DNA from: Peptococcaceae bacterium BRH_c4b
GTDB taxonomy: Bacteria > Bacillota > Desulfotomaculia > Desulfotomaculales > Desulfocucumaceae
Direction: 5' to 3'
Length of the DNA stretch: 50,744 nucleotides
Assembly (NCBI GenBank): GCA_000961595.1
Contig: LADO01000001.1
Span: forward strand, 1-50,744
Part shown: positions 25,266-33,407 of the stretch, in pieces
Layout of the letters: the number at the start of each line of letters is the position of its first letter
Position numbering within the stretch: the stretch's first letter is position 1
The notes under the pieces: generated by a model
Told to the model about the DNA's origin: nothing
The model's input: only the letters and a program-made list of their open reading frames with translations
Databases searched by the model: none
Translations under genes and position numbers: made by a program

Positions 25266-26438
25266 CTATGCCTGTTTTTTTAATTTCTCGCTGAACAAGT
25301 TTTCCAACTTGTCCGCTGCGTCCCTGTCGGCTGATTTAAGAGCGTGGCTATATATATTTCCTGTGGTTGATACATTGGCGTGTCCTGCCCGTTTACTCGC
25401 TGCTGCAATATCGCACCCCTGGCTAATCAATAATGTTATGCTTGTGTGCCTCAGTCCATGGAAATTTAGCGGGGGCAGGTTCTTCTCTTTAACGAATTTA
25501 CAAAACCATCTTGAGGGCCAATCAGGGTGTCCGGGCCTGCCGTCCCAGGTGGTGAATAGCCTGTCTGATTCCTGCCACTTGTCGCCCAGTTTTAACCTGT
25601 GTTCGTTCTGTTCTGCCTTATATTGCTTCAGTAGTGTTACCAGTGAAGCCGGGAGGGATATTAATCTTTTAGATGTTTCATTTTTAGGGTCTTTAGTTAT
25701 TAGCTCTTTGTGTCCTGGTATGTACTGGCTTGACCGTTCAACCCTGATTGTTTTTTCCTCAAAATCCATATCGCCCCATTCGGCCCCCATGATTTCACCC
25801 CTTCTCATGCCGCCGAACAATGCAAAGTGGACAAGGGTTTTATGTTTTAATGTTTTTTTCTTAATTGAATCCTTTTCTACTGTCTCCAGAAGCAAGGCAG
25901 TTTGTAATTCATCATAGTATTTTGCCTCTTTCCTCTGGACCTTCGGGGGTTTTACCCTGCTTGCCGGGTTAGAGCCGATCACCTGCCATTGTACGGCATC
26001 GTTCAAGATGCTGCTTATAATCCTATGATGCTGCATTATGGTCTTGCCGGATAAGCCGCCTTTCTTTCCATCCTTTCTTATTCCGTCTTCTGTCAGGTTG
26101 TTGTAAAACTCTATCAGGTGTACCGGCCTTATTTGCTCTAACTTCAGGTGTCCCAATGCCGGAATTACCCGGGTGTCAAGGATTTGTTTGTACCTGTGTA
26201 CTGTCTTGGGGGCCAGGTCCCTTTCTGCATATTCCGTCAGCCAGCGTTTAATGAAGGTTTCAAAGGTTATCTTTGACGGTTCAATAAAGTTATTTCCTTC
26301 AATCTCAGCTATGAATTTTGCCAGTTCCTTTTCTGCAGCCTTGGGGCTTGCTGCCTTGACGGTTTTGCAATGCTTCTTTTTGTCTTTCATGTAAACCAAC
26401 CTGAAGGAATTACCTCTTTCCTCAATGTGTCCGGCCAT
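25266..26438 (-). CDS. int: Tyrosine integrase of the element
   Basis: 390 residues: AP2-like N-terminus (HIEERGNSFRLVYMKDKKKH), SAM-like core-binding domain about 60-160 (FETFIKRWLTEYAERDLAPK), catalytic domain about 175-385. Catalytic residues: R in GGMRRGEIMGAEW, K in ITKDPKNETSKR, HxxR in NFHGLRHTSI, H in KRAGHANVSTT, Y in GNIYSHALKSADR. Its start overlaps the stop of the zinc-finger gene upstream (TAATG). The C-terminal end (KKQA) and following bases match those of the truncated integrase at 44082, so the two are related. Confidence 0.95.
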   Translation of the reverse strand: MAGHIEERGNSFRLVYMKDKKKHCKTVKAASPKAAEKELAKFIAEIEGNNFIEPSKITFETFIKRWLTEYAERDLAPKTVHRYKQILDTRVIPALGHLKLEQIRPVHLIEFYNNLTEDGIRKDGKKGGLSGKTIMQHHRIISSILNDAVQWQVIGSNPASRVKPPKVQRKEAKYYDELQTALLLETVEKDSIKKKTLKHKTLVHFALFGGMRRGEIMGAEWGDMDFEEKTIRVERSSQYIPGHKELITKDPKNETSKRLISLPASLVTLLKQYKAEQNEHRLKLGDKWQESDRLFTTWDGRPGHPDWPSRWFCKFVKEKNLPPLNFHGLRHTSITLLISQGCDIAAASKRAGHANVSTTGNIYSHALKSADRDAADKLENLFSEKLKKQA

Positions 26439-27355
26439 TATTTGGTCCCTCCTTTGTTATTGTTAACGCTATTCTTAGGTCTACCTCTTTTACCATTGCC
26501 GCTTTTTTGTTTTCTGGTCCTTTCCCATTCCTGATATCCTTTTATTCCGCCATGTTGATTTATAATGTGTGCCTGCTTACATTCCGACTTGCCACAGTGG
26601 GCCTTTTGGTAGTTATTGCTTGGATATGTATATACATCCCAGCAATAGGGGCATAGACCGGTCTTAATATTATGATCTATTGCGTGCCATATCTCAGCCC
26701 AACACAGAGGAAGAACACCATTAGATTCATATACTGGTTCAAATTTTCCTTTATACAACATGGGCCATGACTTAAGTTCACGGCATCGGTAATAAAATAT
26801 ACCCGTGAATTTTGTTGTATGAGATGGTTTCTCAAATAGCATTTGAATATGTTGTTTGTGGTGCTTTGGATGTAGCCAGAAACGTATTGCATGGGTAAGT
26901 TGAAAAACTTCTATGAGAAAATTGGTAGTTTTATACAGTTCAGTATTTTCTTGTACACTTTTAGGCAGTGGGTCGTTTATCATTCTGTCTACACGAATTG
27001 GTTCGTCTAATATGTCAGGCTGTCCGGTAGCCTCAGTATAAAAGCTTTTTAATGCTGCATTAACGTTCTCTGGTGAAGGCAGTGGATCGTTTTCGGTTTT
27101 ACCTGAAAGGAGTTTATAAAAATGTCTTAATAATGTACCCGTGAGGAAAAAAGTAGTTTTTGGGGACCCAGTTGAAAAACTGTTAGAAAAATAATCTTCA
27201 TATTCTAGGGAATAATTATCCGGATGTGTCGTTAAGAATTCTTGACCACCAAAGATATACAAGGAAATACTGTATTTTTCTTTCTTTTCATCGCCTTCCG
27301 ACTGTTCAGTGTGTTTCATATACGCTTTTAATAACTTGTCAACATATTCTCCCAT
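26438..27355 (-). CDS. Unknown protein with C-terminal zinc finger, upstream of the integrase
   Basis: 305 residues from ATG 27355 behind AAAGGGGTGG; a GTG at 27364 is the alternative. The C-terminal part has GLCPYCWDVYTYPSNNYQKA and HCGKSECKQAHIINQHGG, a CxxC...CxxxxC finger reminiscent of CGNR-type fingers, followed by a basic tail (RTRKQKSGNGKRGRPKNS). The rest has no motif I recognise. One-base overlap with the integrase suggests co-regulation and perhaps a role in integration control. Transcribed away from the early rightward promoter. Confidence 0.7.
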   Translation of the reverse strand: MGEYVDKLLKAYMKHTEQSEGDEKKEKYSISLYIFGGQEFLTTHPDNYSLEYEDYFSNSFSTGSPKTTFFLTGTLLRHFYKLLSGKTENDPLPSPENVNAALKSFYTEATGQPDILDEPIRVDRMINDPLPKSVQENTELYKTTNFLIEVFQLTHAIRFWLHPKHHKQHIQMLFEKPSHTTKFTGIFYYRCRELKSWPMLYKGKFEPVYESNGVLPLCWAEIWHAIDHNIKTGLCPYCWDVYTYPSNNYQKAHCGKSECKQAHIINQHGGIKGYQEWERTRKQKSGNGKRGRPKNSVNNNKGGTK

Positions 27356-27482
27356 TTTAGCCACCCCTTTTAAAAATGGTTGTAAATACTTGCAAAAATT
27401 AACGAGATTAAGAGCATGGGTAATGTACTTTAAATTTACACAAAAACAATTTTTATCCGCCCTATACCATTTGTGGGCGTCT

Positions 27483-27511
27483 TTGCAGAAATGGATTTTT
27501 ATTTGTATTAT
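27483..27511 (+). promoter_or_regulatory. Early rightward promoter of the element
   Basis: TTGCAG (27483-27488), 17-base spacer, TATTAT (27506-27511), in the divergent region between the integrase operon and the HTH gene. An imperfect repeat CGCCC/GGGCG just upstream may be an operator. Confidence 0.65.
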
Positions 27512-27546
27512 ATATATGATGACGATGATTGTAAAGGGGGGTTGAT

Positions 27547-27732
27547 ATGTTTAAGGAAAACTTGGAAATTCGGCAGAAACTAAGAGAGGCCGGGAAAAAG
27601 CAATGGGAGCTTGCTGATGCCCTAAACATTAGCGAGGCTACTATTGTACGTAAGCTTCGTAAAGAGCTTCCGGAAGAAGAAAAAACCCGGATTATTGCCG
27701 TAATTGAACAGCTTAAAAACCGGGCGTGTTAG
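27547..27732 (+). CDS. Small HTH DNA-binding protein
   Basis: 61 residues, ATG 27547 after AAAGGGGGGTTGAT. Helix-turn-helix in REAGKKQWELADALNISEAT followed by IVRKLRKELPEEEKTRII, XRE-like and phage-regulator-sized. First gene after the early promoter and divergent from the integrase operon, so it is probably the switch regulator of the element. Confidence 0.75.
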   Translation: MFKENLEIRQKLREAGKKQWELADALNISEATIVRKLRKELPEEEKTRIIAVIEQLKNRAC

Positions 27733-27745
27733 GAGGTGAACATTA

Positions 27746-28015
27746 ATGCCAGGTCAACAATGGCAAAGCACACCACAGGAGCGGCAGGCGGCATATCAAC
27801 GGGCGACACTCACAGCCAAAGAAGCCGCCGAGGTGCTCGGGATCAGTTATTGGTTAGTCCTTGAGTTAGTTAAAAGAAAAAAAATCCCAGCCATTCACGC
27901 AGGTTCCCGGGTTTTGTTCAGGCTTGAGTCATTGAACAAGTGGTTAGACGAGCAGGAGCAAGGGAGCCTGCGGCAAGAACCGGAGCGGGGGAAATTGCGG
28001 GTCGTGGGGCAGTGA
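27746..28015 (+). CDS. Excisionase-family HTH protein
   Basis: 89 residues, ATG 27746 after AGGAGGTGAACATTA. A MerR-like/HTH_17 domain: TLTAKEAAEVLGISYWLVLE, then RKKIPAIHAGSRVLFRLES and LNKWLDEQ, the typical Xis-type winged helix. Expected to bend DNA at the att arms and direct excision, or to regulate the early operon. Confidence 0.82.
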   Translation: MPGQQWQSTPQERQAAYQRATLTAKEAAEVLGISYWLVLELVKRKKIPAIHAGSRVLFRLESLNKWLDEQEQGSLRQEPERGKLRVVGQ

Positions 28016-28092
28016 GTGGATAAAGTAAATAAATCAATAACCTATACCATGAAGGCTAAAAGCTGGATGCGGGTAAGGAAGAAGGGATCATT

Positions 28093-28278
28093 TTGTCTAT
28101 AGAAAGCAGGAAAAGACAGAAAGAGCGGCAGAAATTAAAAAAAGTTAACAGCATGGGCAAGTGCAAAGGTTATGACGTTAAAGACATAACCCCAGTAAAC
28201 GCTTTTAAAGTGATGGCGGCCAGGGTGCGCGGGGAGATTAAGGAAAATGATGATCATTGGAATTATATTCGACTCTAA
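28093..28278 (+). CDS. Small basic protein, unknown
   Basis: 61 residues from TTG 28093, 10 bases after GGAAGAAGGGAT. N-terminus strongly basic and helical (SRKRQKERQKLKKVNSMG), then VNAFKVMAARVRGEIKENDD. No domain recognised. Same strand and operon as the Xis-like and primase genes. Confidence 0.5.
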   Translation: MSIESRKRQKERQKLKKVNSMGKCKGYDVKDITPVNAFKVMAARVRGEIKENDDHWNYIRL

Positions 28279-28377
28279 TAGCGGCCAACGGCGGGGCCGT
28301 TTTTTACTGCCCAAAAAGTAAAAACCCGGCTGGCGGGCCGGGCGTTGCAAAGGACATCTGAAAACGAGGTATTACTT

Positions 28378-28923
28378 ATGAAAATATTAACACAAAAGGC
28401 GAGTAATTGCCAGACAAACATATTCCGGTTGGCCAATAGGGTACCTGTTCAGGATATTGCCCTGCGTTACATGGGAACCCCAAAGAAGGGGAAATGGTGG
28501 CGTTGCCCCTTCCACCAGGAAAAAGAGGAATCATTTACCTACAAGATAAAATTCCGTTGTTTTGGATGTGGCTGGAATGGTGGAAATGTGGACCTGGTAA
28601 TGAAGCTATTCGGGCTTTCGCCGCTGGAGGCTGCCAGACTTATTTGCAGAGACTTTAGTATCCCGATTGACGACCATCCACCGACCAAGGAGGCCATGGC
28701 CCGAGTAGCCGAAGTCAGGCGAGAGCGGGAAAGAGAGGAAACGATAAAAAATAAAATAGAGCAGACATACAAAGAAACGGCATTATTGCACCGGGTAGCC
28801 TTTCAATTAGGAATGGACCATGTTGAGGTTGTTTTGGCCGATGTGCTGGACGGATTACAATCGCGAGAAAAGGCCCGGCAAATAGAGGCGCTCAGGTACG
28901 CGCGGAAGTGGTGGCTTGCATGA
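28378..28923 (+). CDS. Primase-type CHC2 zinc-finger protein
   Basis: 181 residues from ATG 28378 after GAGGTATTACTT; TTG 28345 is possible but lacks a ribosome binding site. The zinc finger KWWRCPFHQEKEESFTYKI...FRCFGCGWNGGNVDLVMKLF is the DnaG/phage-primase template-binding CHC2 module. No TOPRIM or polymerase domain follows, only a helical charged region. It would therefore serve as the zinc subunit of a split primase with the adjacent helicase. Stop and next start overlap (ATGA). Confidence 0.85.
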   Translation: MKILTQKASNCQTNIFRLANRVPVQDIALRYMGTPKKGKWWRCPFHQEKEESFTYKIKFRCFGCGWNGGNVDLVMKLFGLSPLEAARLICRDFSIPIDDHPPTKEAMARVAEVRREREREETIKNKIEQTYKETALLHRVAFQLGMDHVEVVLADVLDGLQSREKARQIEALRYARKWWLA

Positions 28924-30326
28924 CGGAAAAATATGGCGATTATTTGACTGATGAGGAAAGGGCGGAATTCGGCCAGGAGCAGGAGCAAGACGAGCAACCA
29001 GGGCAGCAGAAAGAAGCCACACCTAAAAAAGCTCTAAAGTTCGTCTGTATGGCCGATGTGCAACCGGAACAGGTCCGGTGGCTATGGGAACCTTATATTC
29101 CAAAAGGAAAAATTACCTTACTTGAAGGGGACCCGGCAGCAGGCAAGACATTCATAGCGTTAGCAGTTGCGGCAGTTGTCAGCACTGGAGGCCCTTTCCC
29201 TAACAGTGAGACAGGCAGGGTTATAGGTCGGCGGGACCCGGGGAGCGTTATATATCTCAGTGCTGAGGATGGCACAGCGGATACATTAAGGCCAAGGCTA
29301 GACATGGTGGGGGCTGACCCGAAAAGAGTTTATGCAATAACCGGAACCGTTGAGGATGAAAAAGAAGGAATCTTCTCGTTTGATGACTTGGCGCTGCTAG
29401 ATGTGATGGCCGATACTATAAAGCCTGAACTGATTGTCATAGATCCTTTGCAAGCCTATTTAGGGGCCAGCGTGGATATGCACCGGGCAAATGAGACAAG
29501 ACCAGTGCTGTCACGACTGGCGGCCCTGGCCGAGCGCCACTGCTGCGCGGTGTTGTGTATTAGGCACCTGAGTAAAGCCAGCACATCTAAGAGTATATAC
29601 CGGGGCATGGGATCAATAGACTTTACGGCTGCGGCCCGTAGTGTTCTATTGGCCGGTAGCGACCCGCAGGAGCCTAAAACTAGGGCGATTGCTCACATAA
29701 AGAGCAGCCTGGCACCCGCAGGAGCAAGCCAGGGGTATGAACTAGGAGACGGCTTTCTCTGGATGGGAATATCTCACCTGACGGCAGCGGGTATGCTTGC
29801 CTCAGAAGAGCCCGTCAAAAAAGAAAAGACAAAGGAAGCCGTTTCCTGGTTGAAAGATATATTGAAAAACGGACCCGTCGAAAAGCGGGAAGTGGAGAAC
29901 ATGGCCGAGGACGAGGAAATATTATCCATGACACTACGACGGGCAAGGGAAAAATTGGGGGTAGTAAGCAGGAAAAGGCCCGGGGAGAAAAATGGTCCAT
30001 GGTTATGGGAATTACCAAGTAAATTTATGGAAAATGACGACTTGTTCAATGGTCAACACGTCGAAGATGCCCAAGGGCACAAGATGAGCAACACGTCAAC
30101 ACGTGAAAAATCCAGTAACGACAGGGGTTCCACGTGTTGCTCTGGTAAAAATGGTGAACAAGACGTGGAAGCCAGTAACGGCGCGGAAAATCAACGACTT
30201 GACGACTTGCTCAACTTGTTCCCTAAGAGTGAACAACCCGAAGAACAACCTAATGAGCAAGGCGAAGGAATAAATTCAACTGGTAAAGATGGTGAATTAT
30301 GGGAGGTTAATTTGGATGATATATAG
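28920..30326 (+). CDS. RecA-like ATPase/replicative helicase (RepA, AAA_25 type)
   Basis: 468 residues. ATG 28920 is coupled to the primase gene; GTG 28908 is the alternative. Walker A LLEGDPAAGKTFIALAVAA, Walker B LIVIDPLQAYLGAS, AVLCIRHLSKAS as sensor strand, and RGMGSIDFTAAARSVLLAGS, the pattern of RepA/DnaB-like hexameric ATPases in phages and plasmids. After about residue 290 come a winged-helix-like part (GPVEKREVENMAEDEEILSM) and a low-complexity Asn/Glu/Gln tail. The DNA of this tail carries repeats that could be the replication origin (30048-30220). Confidence 0.88.
   Translation: MTEKYGDYLTDEERAEFGQEQEQDEQPGQQKEATPKKALKFVCMADVQPEQVRWLWEPYIPKGKITLLEGDPAAGKTFIALAVAAVVSTGGPFPNSETGRVIGRRDPGSVIYLSAEDGTADTLRPRLDMVGADPKRVYAITGTVEDEKEGIFSFDDLALLDVMADTIKPELIVIDPLQAYLGASVDMHRANETRPVLSRLAALAERHCCAVLCIRHLSKASTSKSIYRGMGSIDFTAAARSVLLAGSDPQEPKTRAIAHIKSSLAPAGASQGYELGDGFLWMGISHLTAAGMLASEEPVKKEKTKEAVSWLKDILKNGPVEKREVENMAEDEEILSMTLRRAREKLGVVSRKRPGEKNGPWLWELPSKFMENDDLFNGQHVEDAQGHKMSNTSTREKSSNDRGSTCCSGKNGEQDVEASNGAENQRLDDLLNLFPKSEQPEEQPNEQGEGINSTGKDGELWEVNLDDI
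30048..30220. repeat. Iteron-like and inverted repeats inside the helicase gene
   Basis: GAGCAACACGT (30086-30096) and ACGTGTTGCTC (30132-30142) form a perfect 11-bp inverted repeat. CAACACGT recurs at 30054, 30089 and 30098; CCAGTAACG recurs twice (30112 and 30172). ACGACTTGTTCAA near 30047 is echoed by ACGACTTGCTCAA near 30203. The encoded tail is low-complexity, so the pressure is likely on the DNA, for example as a replication origin (inference). Confidence 0.45.
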
Positions 30327-30780
30327 CCTCATTGACCAACTGAATAGCCAGGGGGTGGCCCTCTCGTTGGATGATAAGGGCCACCTGAAAGCAACCCTTC
30401 CTTGGCCGGTAAAGGAAATACCGTCTAATGTACTGCCTATGCTGCAGAGGGTAAAAACATCCCGCGCCGAGGTTGAGGAAGTCCTGTCCTGGGATGAAGA
30501 AAAATCCTTTACTGTCTACCGGGCGGCTATCCGAAAAATGGGTGCGACATTCGGTAAGTTGGCCCTTGGTTCTCTCCCCTGGGCGCGGCGCCATAGGCCG
30601 GAACTTGAAAAGGTTGTACGTGACGCAGAGCAAGCCTTCTGCCGGGCGCATAATGAGAGGGACATGCCCGGTGTTAGGGCAGCATCGGCGGCAATGGAAA
30701 AGGCTGGCATGGTGGTATGTGTTGAGTTTAAAAAGGCTGCTGATGAGGTAAGGCGGCGCAGGGAGGCGGGCAACAAATGA
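30316..30780 (+). CDS. Unknown protein with TubC-like N-terminal docking fold
   Basis: 154 residues from ATG 30316, nine bases after GGGAGGT and overlapping the helicase stop. The first 55 residues (MIYSLIDQLNSQGVALSLDD...VLPMLQRVKTSRAEVEEVLS) have the helix-beta-beta-helix pattern of TubC N-terminal docking domains, known from NRPS/PKS and also seen in phage-type proteins. The C-terminal half is helical and charged. In this setting the domain may dock the protein to a replication partner. Confidence 0.65.
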   Translation: MIYSLIDQLNSQGVALSLDDKGHLKATLPWPVKEIPSNVLPMLQRVKTSRAEVEEVLSWDEEKSFTVYRAAIRKMGATFGKLALGSLPWARRHRPELEKVVRDAEQAFCRAHNERDMPGVRAASAAMEKAGMVVCVEFKKAADEVRRRREAGNK

Positions 30781-30977
30781 AATTCGTCGAGATTGCACTG
30801 ACAAAGTACAAGCTTTACCTGACCGAGGCTGAGTTAGTCGGTCTGTTAGGGAGTAACCTCTCGTTGTGGCAAGAGGGAATTATGCGTGGCAAAGCGTTTA
30901 CCAGGGCAAAACAGGCCCGGGAGCGGCAGGCAAAAGCGCCAAGGCGCTTCCCTGATGATGGCCCGGGGATTGCTTAA
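30777..30977 (+). CDS. Small unknown protein
   Basis: 66 residues, starting within an ATGA overlap with the preceding gene. MKFVEIALTKYKLYLTEAEL then a basic helical tail (KAFTRAKQARERQAKAPRRF). No domain recognised. Translational coupling supports it as real. Confidence 0.6.
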   Translation: MKFVEIALTKYKLYLTEAELVGLLGSNLSLWQEGIMRGKAFTRAKQARERQAKAPRRFPDDGPGIA

Positions 30978-30999
30978 TTTAAAATGGAGTGATTAGAAA

Positions 31000-31668
31000 A
31001 TGATAGATTTAGACACAAAAAAGCAATGGGCAAGCATCCTTATCAGGTTGAAAAGAAATATAAAACGAGTCTCCAAAGAGCGAAAGGAAGTAACTGAATT
31101 ACGCCGGCAGCATACAGAGCGGCTAAAAACTGAAGAGGAAAAGACGTTCAAAAATCAGTATTACATTGCGGAACTCCGGGAGGCTATTCTTGAACTGGAT
31201 GAAACCTGCAACAGCCTCAAAGGCAGGCTAGCCATGTTCGGGGAATTCCTTTATGATGCCTTGCCAGCATATGAGGCAACCGGATCCAGTGATCATGATT
31301 TCGCCCAGCTAATCAATTGCAATATACGGAAGATGGAAGAACACCGGCAGGATTTTAACAGCAGCGGCAATCAGGGACATTCGTTTTTTGTGGATGCGGT
31401 GTTTGTTTACAATGCAGAACTGCCACTGGCTCGGGAAAAGGAAGACTTCATTTCAGATTTTACCGAGCTTCCCTTTTTTGATGCCATGCGTACACATTTT
31501 ATGTTCATGCTGGAGGTTAACCAAAAAATGCGGCAGGCGGCGCATGATGCGCTTGACGAGGTATTTCCTGAGATGAGAGCACATCAATACATAGTAAATG
31601 AAGGGCCTGACGGGGTGACCCTGGAGAAATATTACCCCCCGTTGAAATTGGTAAAAATGCCGGGGTGA
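31000..31668 (+). CDS. Coiled-coil protein, unknown
   Basis: 222 residues from ATG 31000. The N-terminal 80 residues are a long charged coiled coil (LKRNIKRVSKERKEVTELRR, QYYIAELREAILELDETCNS). The rest is mixed helical with HSFFVDAVFVYNAELPLARE and a VFPEMRAHQYIVNEG tail. No known domain. It closes the early gene block; the next 173 bases (31669-31841) hold no gene. Confidence 0.65.
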   Translation: MIDLDTKKQWASILIRLKRNIKRVSKERKEVTELRRQHTERLKTEEEKTFKNQYYIAELREAILELDETCNSLKGRLAMFGEFLYDALPAYEATGSSDHDFAQLINCNIRKMEEHRQDFNSSGNQGHSFFVDAVFVYNAELPLAREKEDFISDFTELPFFDAMRTHFMFMLEVNQKMRQAAHDALDEVFPEMRAHQYIVNEGPDGVTLEKYYPPLKLVKMPG

Positions 31669-31841
31669 TTAATAAGAAAAACGGCAAATTAATGCTCATA
31701 ATTCATGTTTCTTCCCTTTCCTCTTCCCTTTTGCTATGCCCGGGATTAGAAAGGCTTAGTTTTCAGGGGTTAGAGGGAATAAATCTTCGGACTGTAAAAC
31801 CGTTGATCATATGAATGTAATTTTATAGGTGGTGATTATCA

Positions 31842-32237
31842 ATGACAACCCCGGGCGGAAAAAGTAAGATGGAACGCAAACAAGAAGCTGCAATTGCTGC
31901 CCTGCTGACTGCCCCGACTATAGCGGCGGCAGCCCAGGCCGTGGGTATATCGGAGGGTACGCTGTGGCGTTGGTTGCAGTTACCTGAATTCCAAGAAAAG
32001 TACCGGGAGGCAAAGCGGCAGGCAGTGGCCCAGGCGATTGCCAGACTTCAACAGGCCACAACAAAGGCGGTTGATACCTTAGAGTCAATAATGACAGATG
32101 ATGAAGCCCCTCCCAGCAGTAAGGTAACGGCAGCTAAAACCGTTCTGGAAATGGCAATTAAGGGCATTGAATTGGAAGACCTGGCGGCCAGGATTGAAAC
32201 CCTGGAGAAGTCTTTAGAAAAAAGGGGGTCTGCCTGA
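31842..32237 (+). CDS. HTH protein resembling terminase small subunit/phBC6A51 family
   Basis: 131 residues. The HTH KQEAAIAALLTAPTIAAAAQ-AVGISEGTLWRWLQLPEF is followed by YREAKRQAVAQAIARLQQAT, the arrangement of phBC6A51-type phage proteins and small terminases. The protein ends in a leucine-zipper-like LAARIETLEKSLEKR. No large terminase is in the window; satellites often carry only a small one. The C-terminal helix resembles the N-terminal helix shared by the next five genes, with which it forms a tight operon (TGATG overlap). Confidence 0.75.
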   Translation: MTTPGGKSKMERKQEAAIAALLTAPTIAAAAQAVGISEGTLWRWLQLPEFQEKYREAKRQAVAQAIARLQQATTKAVDTLESIMTDDEAPPSSKVTAAKTVLEMAIKGIELEDLAARIETLEKSLEKRGSA

Positions 32238-32467
32238 TGAGCATAAAAACAAGATTGTCAAGGGTTGAAAGTGGTATGAGGAAAACGGCACAGCAAAGCG
32301 GCAGGATTCTCTTGGTCTTTACCAACGAGAAAGCCGGTACAATGGAAATCCATAGCGGAAACCAGCACCTTTTTTCGGGGACCATCGAGGAAGGTAATGA
32401 GTTTATCCAAAACAAAGACGACCTGGTTGTAATACTACCCGGGGCAGATCCGAGGTGGTGTGCCTGA
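32237..32467 (+). CDS. Small protein 1 of five with shared N-terminal helix
   Basis: 76 residues, TGATG overlap with the HTH gene. MSIKTRLSRVESGMRKTAQQ then a beta-rich body (RILLVFTNEKAGTMEIHSGN, HLFSGTIEEGNEFIQ). Clearly paralogous to the next protein over its whole length. No known domain. Confidence 0.75.
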   Translation: MSIKTRLSRVESGMRKTAQQSGRILLVFTNEKAGTMEIHSGNQHLFSGTIEEGNEFIQNKDDLVVILPGADPRWCA

Positions 32468-32697
32468 TGAGTATTAAGACGAGGTTGGCGAAGGTTGAAA
32501 ATACCTTTAAGGAAAAGAACATGGCTCAAGAGCTTGGCCTTATACAAGTGGACAAAAACGAGGAAACCGGAATGATGGAAATAACTGACCGTGATAAACT
32601 GGTTTTTTCCGGCTCTATTAAGGATGGAGAGAAATTCATTGCCGGACTTAATTATAAGGTTTTGATTATTGATGATATTCAGGGGTGGCAAGAATGA
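32467..32697 (+). CDS. Small protein 2 of five with shared N-terminal helix
   Basis: 76 residues, TGATG overlap. MSIKTRLAKVENTFKEKNMA, then GLIQVDKNEETGMMEITDRD and LVFSGSIKDGEKFIAGLNYK. Aligns end to end with protein 1 (shared MSIKTRL, FSG.I..G..FI), a tandem duplication that has diverged. Confidence 0.75.
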   Translation: MSIKTRLAKVENTFKEKNMAQELGLIQVDKNEETGMMEITDRDKLVFSGSIKDGEKFIAGLNYKVLIIDDIQGWQE

Positions 32698-32885
32698 GCC
32701 TTGAAAAAAGAATAAATAAACTGGAAAGGAGCATAAACCCTCCTGATGATACCGTTTTAGTACGGTTTAAGGGCATAAATGGAGAATTGGGAGATCCCTT
32801 CACCATGTCTTTAAGGGAATGGAGAGCGTTTGAAAAAGACCTCTTGGAAGCCGGTATATGGACAATAGAGTATGAGGAGGATTAA
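32694..32885 (+). CDS. Small protein 3 of five with shared N-terminal helix
   Basis: 63 residues, ATGA overlap. MSLEKRINKLERSINPPDDT keeps the N-terminal helix; the body (VLVRFKGINGELGDPFTMSL, REWRAFEKDLLEAGIWTIEY) is unrelated in detail to proteins 1 and 2. Confidence 0.72.
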   Translation: MSLEKRINKLERSINPPDDTVLVRFKGINGELGDPFTMSLREWRAFEKDLLEAGIWTIEYEED

Positions 32886-32888
32886 ACA

Positions 32889-33077
32889 ATGAAAATAAAA
32901 TCCCGGCTTGAACGGCTGGAAAAATCACATTCCACTAACGGACAGTTTAAATACACTGAAGCAGATTGGACCCCTAGTGATTGGGAGGAACTTCTTTCCG
33001 GAGAGTCGCCAGCAGCCCAAGAAAAATTCAGGCTCACGCAATGGCCCGACAGAAAACTTGAAGATTACTTTATTTAG
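32889..33077 (+). CDS. Small protein 4 of five with shared N-terminal helix
   Basis: 62 residues, ATG 32889 after ATGAGGAGGATTAAACA. MKIKSRLERLEKSHSTNGQF then KYTEADWTPSDWEELLSGES. Shares QF(K/R)Y...DWT with protein 5, so proteins 4 and 5 form a second paralogous pair. Confidence 0.72.
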   Translation: MKIKSRLERLEKSHSTNGQFKYTEADWTPSDWEELLSGESPAAQEKFRLTQWPDRKLEDYFI

Positions 33078-33092
33078 GGGACGTGAAGCGTA

Positions 33093-33335
33093 ATGAAGCC
33101 ATTAATAAAAAGAGTTCAACAGCTTGAGAAGGAAGCCGGTGCCCATTCGGATAACGAGCAATTTAGGTATGGGGCGGGTGATTGGACCTTCGAGGAAATA
33201 ATTCAACTATTCGATAATCCCACGCAGGAACTTATCAACAGGCATAATGATACTGATTGGCCTGCTGTGATGGCAACCTTATCGGTTGATGAATTGCGCA
33301 TAGTTGCATATAAGCACGAAAACCAGGCTCAATAG
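33093..33335 (+). CDS. Small protein 5 of five with shared N-terminal helix
   Basis: 80 residues, ATG 33093 after AGGGGACGTGAAGCGTA. MKPLIKRVQQLEKEAGAHSD then EQFRYGAGDWTFEEIIQLFD, with a longer helical C-terminus (ATLSVDELRIVAYKHENQ). Closest to protein 4 in the QF.Y...DWT segment. Confidence 0.72.
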   Translation: MKPLIKRVQQLEKEAGAHSDNEQFRYGAGDWTFEEIIQLFDNPTQELINRHNDTDWPAVMATLSVDELRIVAYKHENQAQ

Positions 33336-33407
33336 GCCGGGACACCAGAAAACAGACCGCACAGGCTAACCTAAAAGGTTGGTCTTTTATTTTAAGGGGG
33401 GATGCCA

